A DNA stretch of 24,202 bases from Christensenella sp. UBA5394. Its GTDB lineage: Bacteria > Bacillota > Clostridia > Christensenellales > CAG-138. The DNA lies in contig DHOI01000010.1 in assembly GCA_002409725.1 (NCBI GenBank), positions 1 through 24,202 of the forward strand, read 5' to 3'. The notes below the pieces were generated by a model that was not told where the DNA came from, ran no database searches, and saw only the letters and a program-made list of their open reading frames with translations. Below are positions 23,738 to 24,202 of the stretch, piece after piece. The first letter of the stretch is position 1. Every line of letters begins with the position of its first letter. The position numbers and the translations under genes were made by a program.

Positions 23738-24202
23738 TCGAGCTGAAGGCGATCGCTGAGCCGCTCAAGCGGCTGGCGGAGCTGATGAAAAAGGATAAGC
23801 GCATCGAGCTATTTGTCTATGCGCTGCTGGCCGTGCTGGGCATCTTGCTTTATACAGCCTCCTGCGACGGCAAGAAAGAAGCGGCGGCCGCCGGCGCGGG
23901 CACGGCTGCGCAGGCCGCCACCCCGGCGGAAACGGCGGTAGAGGAGCGGCTGGCCAAAACGCTTTCCGCCATCCGGGGCGCTGGCAAGGTGCGAGTAATG
24001 ATTACATACGACACGGGTGCGCAGATCGTACCCGCCATGAGCACGGATGTGCAGAGCAGCACCTCCGAAAGCGCGGCCGAGGGCGGCACCACCATCAACG
24101 AAAACCGCACGGAATCCTCCCGGCCCGCCACCGTGCAGGACGAGGCCCTGGTTCTTACGGAAAAAGCGCCGGCTGTGCGGGGGGTGATCGTCATTGCCGA
24201 GG
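23734..24202 (+). CDS. spoIIIAG: Stage III sporulation protein AG, 5' part (runs off the right edge)
   Basis: The first 156 residues of SpoIIIAG, which forms a ring in the space between mother cell and forespore and resembles the EscJ/PrgK ring-building fold of type III secretion. A basic N-terminus and one membrane helix (about 26-44) precede an Ala-rich linker and the ring domain, with ERLAKTLSAIRGAGKVRVMI at 71-90, TYDTGAQIVPAM at 91-102, a Ser/Thr-rich insertion, and the conserved EALVLTEKAPAVRGVIVIAE at 137-156. The ATG at 23734 overlaps the spoIIIAF stop. The end of the gene, and spoIIIAH if present, are outside the window. Confidence 0.94.
   Translation, partial: MIELKAIAEPLKRLAELMKKDKRIELFVYALLAVLGILLYTASCDGKKEAAAAGAGTAAQAATPAETAVEERLAKTLSAIRGAGKVRVMITYDTGAQIVPAMSTDVQSSTSESAAEGGTTINENRTESSRPATVQDEALVLTEKAPAVRGVIVIAE

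Overview
The window is a GC-rich chromosomal segment from an endospore-forming Firmicute, most likely a member of the class Clostridia. The evidence is the order lepA-hemW-hrcA-grpE-dnaK-dnaJ, a perfect CIRCE operator, an insertion-free Gram-positive-type DnaK, a single-chain glycyl-tRNA synthetase, a YlmC/YmxH-NrdR-PgeF cluster, and the start of a spoIIIA operon (AA to AG) running off the right edge. Genes are packed tightly, sigma-A promoters with 17-18 bp spacers are easy to see, and TTG starts are frequent. I see no transposase, integrase, tRNA, rRNA or CRISPR array, and no gene-free stretch above about 300 bases.

Layout. 1-1.75 kb: the 5' end of an unrecognised acidic protein on the minus strand, back to back with glmM (cell-wall amino-sugar synthesis). 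1.75-4.6 kb: glyQS on the minus strand, convergent with glmM across a bidirectional terminator; a small Cys/Asn/Gly-rich, internally duplicated hydrophobic protein on the plus strand; then a minus-strand pair of a LUD-domain protein and a GIY-YIG protein. 4.6-12.7 kb: lepA-hemW, then the HrcA/CIRCE-controlled heat-shock operon hrcA-grpE-dnaK-dnaJ. 12.7-16.1 kb: a minus-strand operon prmA-rsmE-mtaB-HIT, convergent with dnaJ. 16.1-17.4 kb: a membrane protein joining an XRE-type HTH domain to a LiaF-like C-terminal domain. 17.4-19.6 kb: rpsU, a YlmC/YmxH PRC-barrel protein, nrdR and pgeF. 19.7-24.2 kb: an unrecognised membrane protein and then spoIIIAA, AB, AC, AD, AE, AF and AG (AG incomplete), mostly with 4-nt overlaps.

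Points that stand out. (1) The block prmA-rsmE-mtaB-HIT, which in many Firmicutes lies between dnaJ and rpsU in the same direction, is here flipped as a unit with its internal order kept, so it is removed from CIRCE read-through, and an XRE/LiaF-like gene sits at one junction. (2) The 84-residue Cys/Asn protein carries two near-identical units, each an aromatic-aliphatic membrane-like strip followed by a Cys/Asn/Gly tail. (3) SpoIIIAF has only 60 residues: it keeps the two N-terminal membrane helices and lacks the C-terminal soluble domain. (4) Several leaders hold unexplained structure: two strong hairpins between dnaK and dnaJ, two mutually exclusive hairpins just ahead of the rpsU ribosome-binding site, paired palindromes upstream of the XRE gene, and an inverted repeat around the likely nrdR promoter.

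Functionally the window combines housekeeping translation and protein-quality control (GlyRS, LepA, RsmE, PrmA, MtaB, S21, chaperones), cell-wall precursor metabolism (GlmM, PgeF), dNTP-synthesis control (NrdR) and the mother-cell to forespore SpoIIIA channel. All functions are read from motifs and from memory of families; no database search was run.
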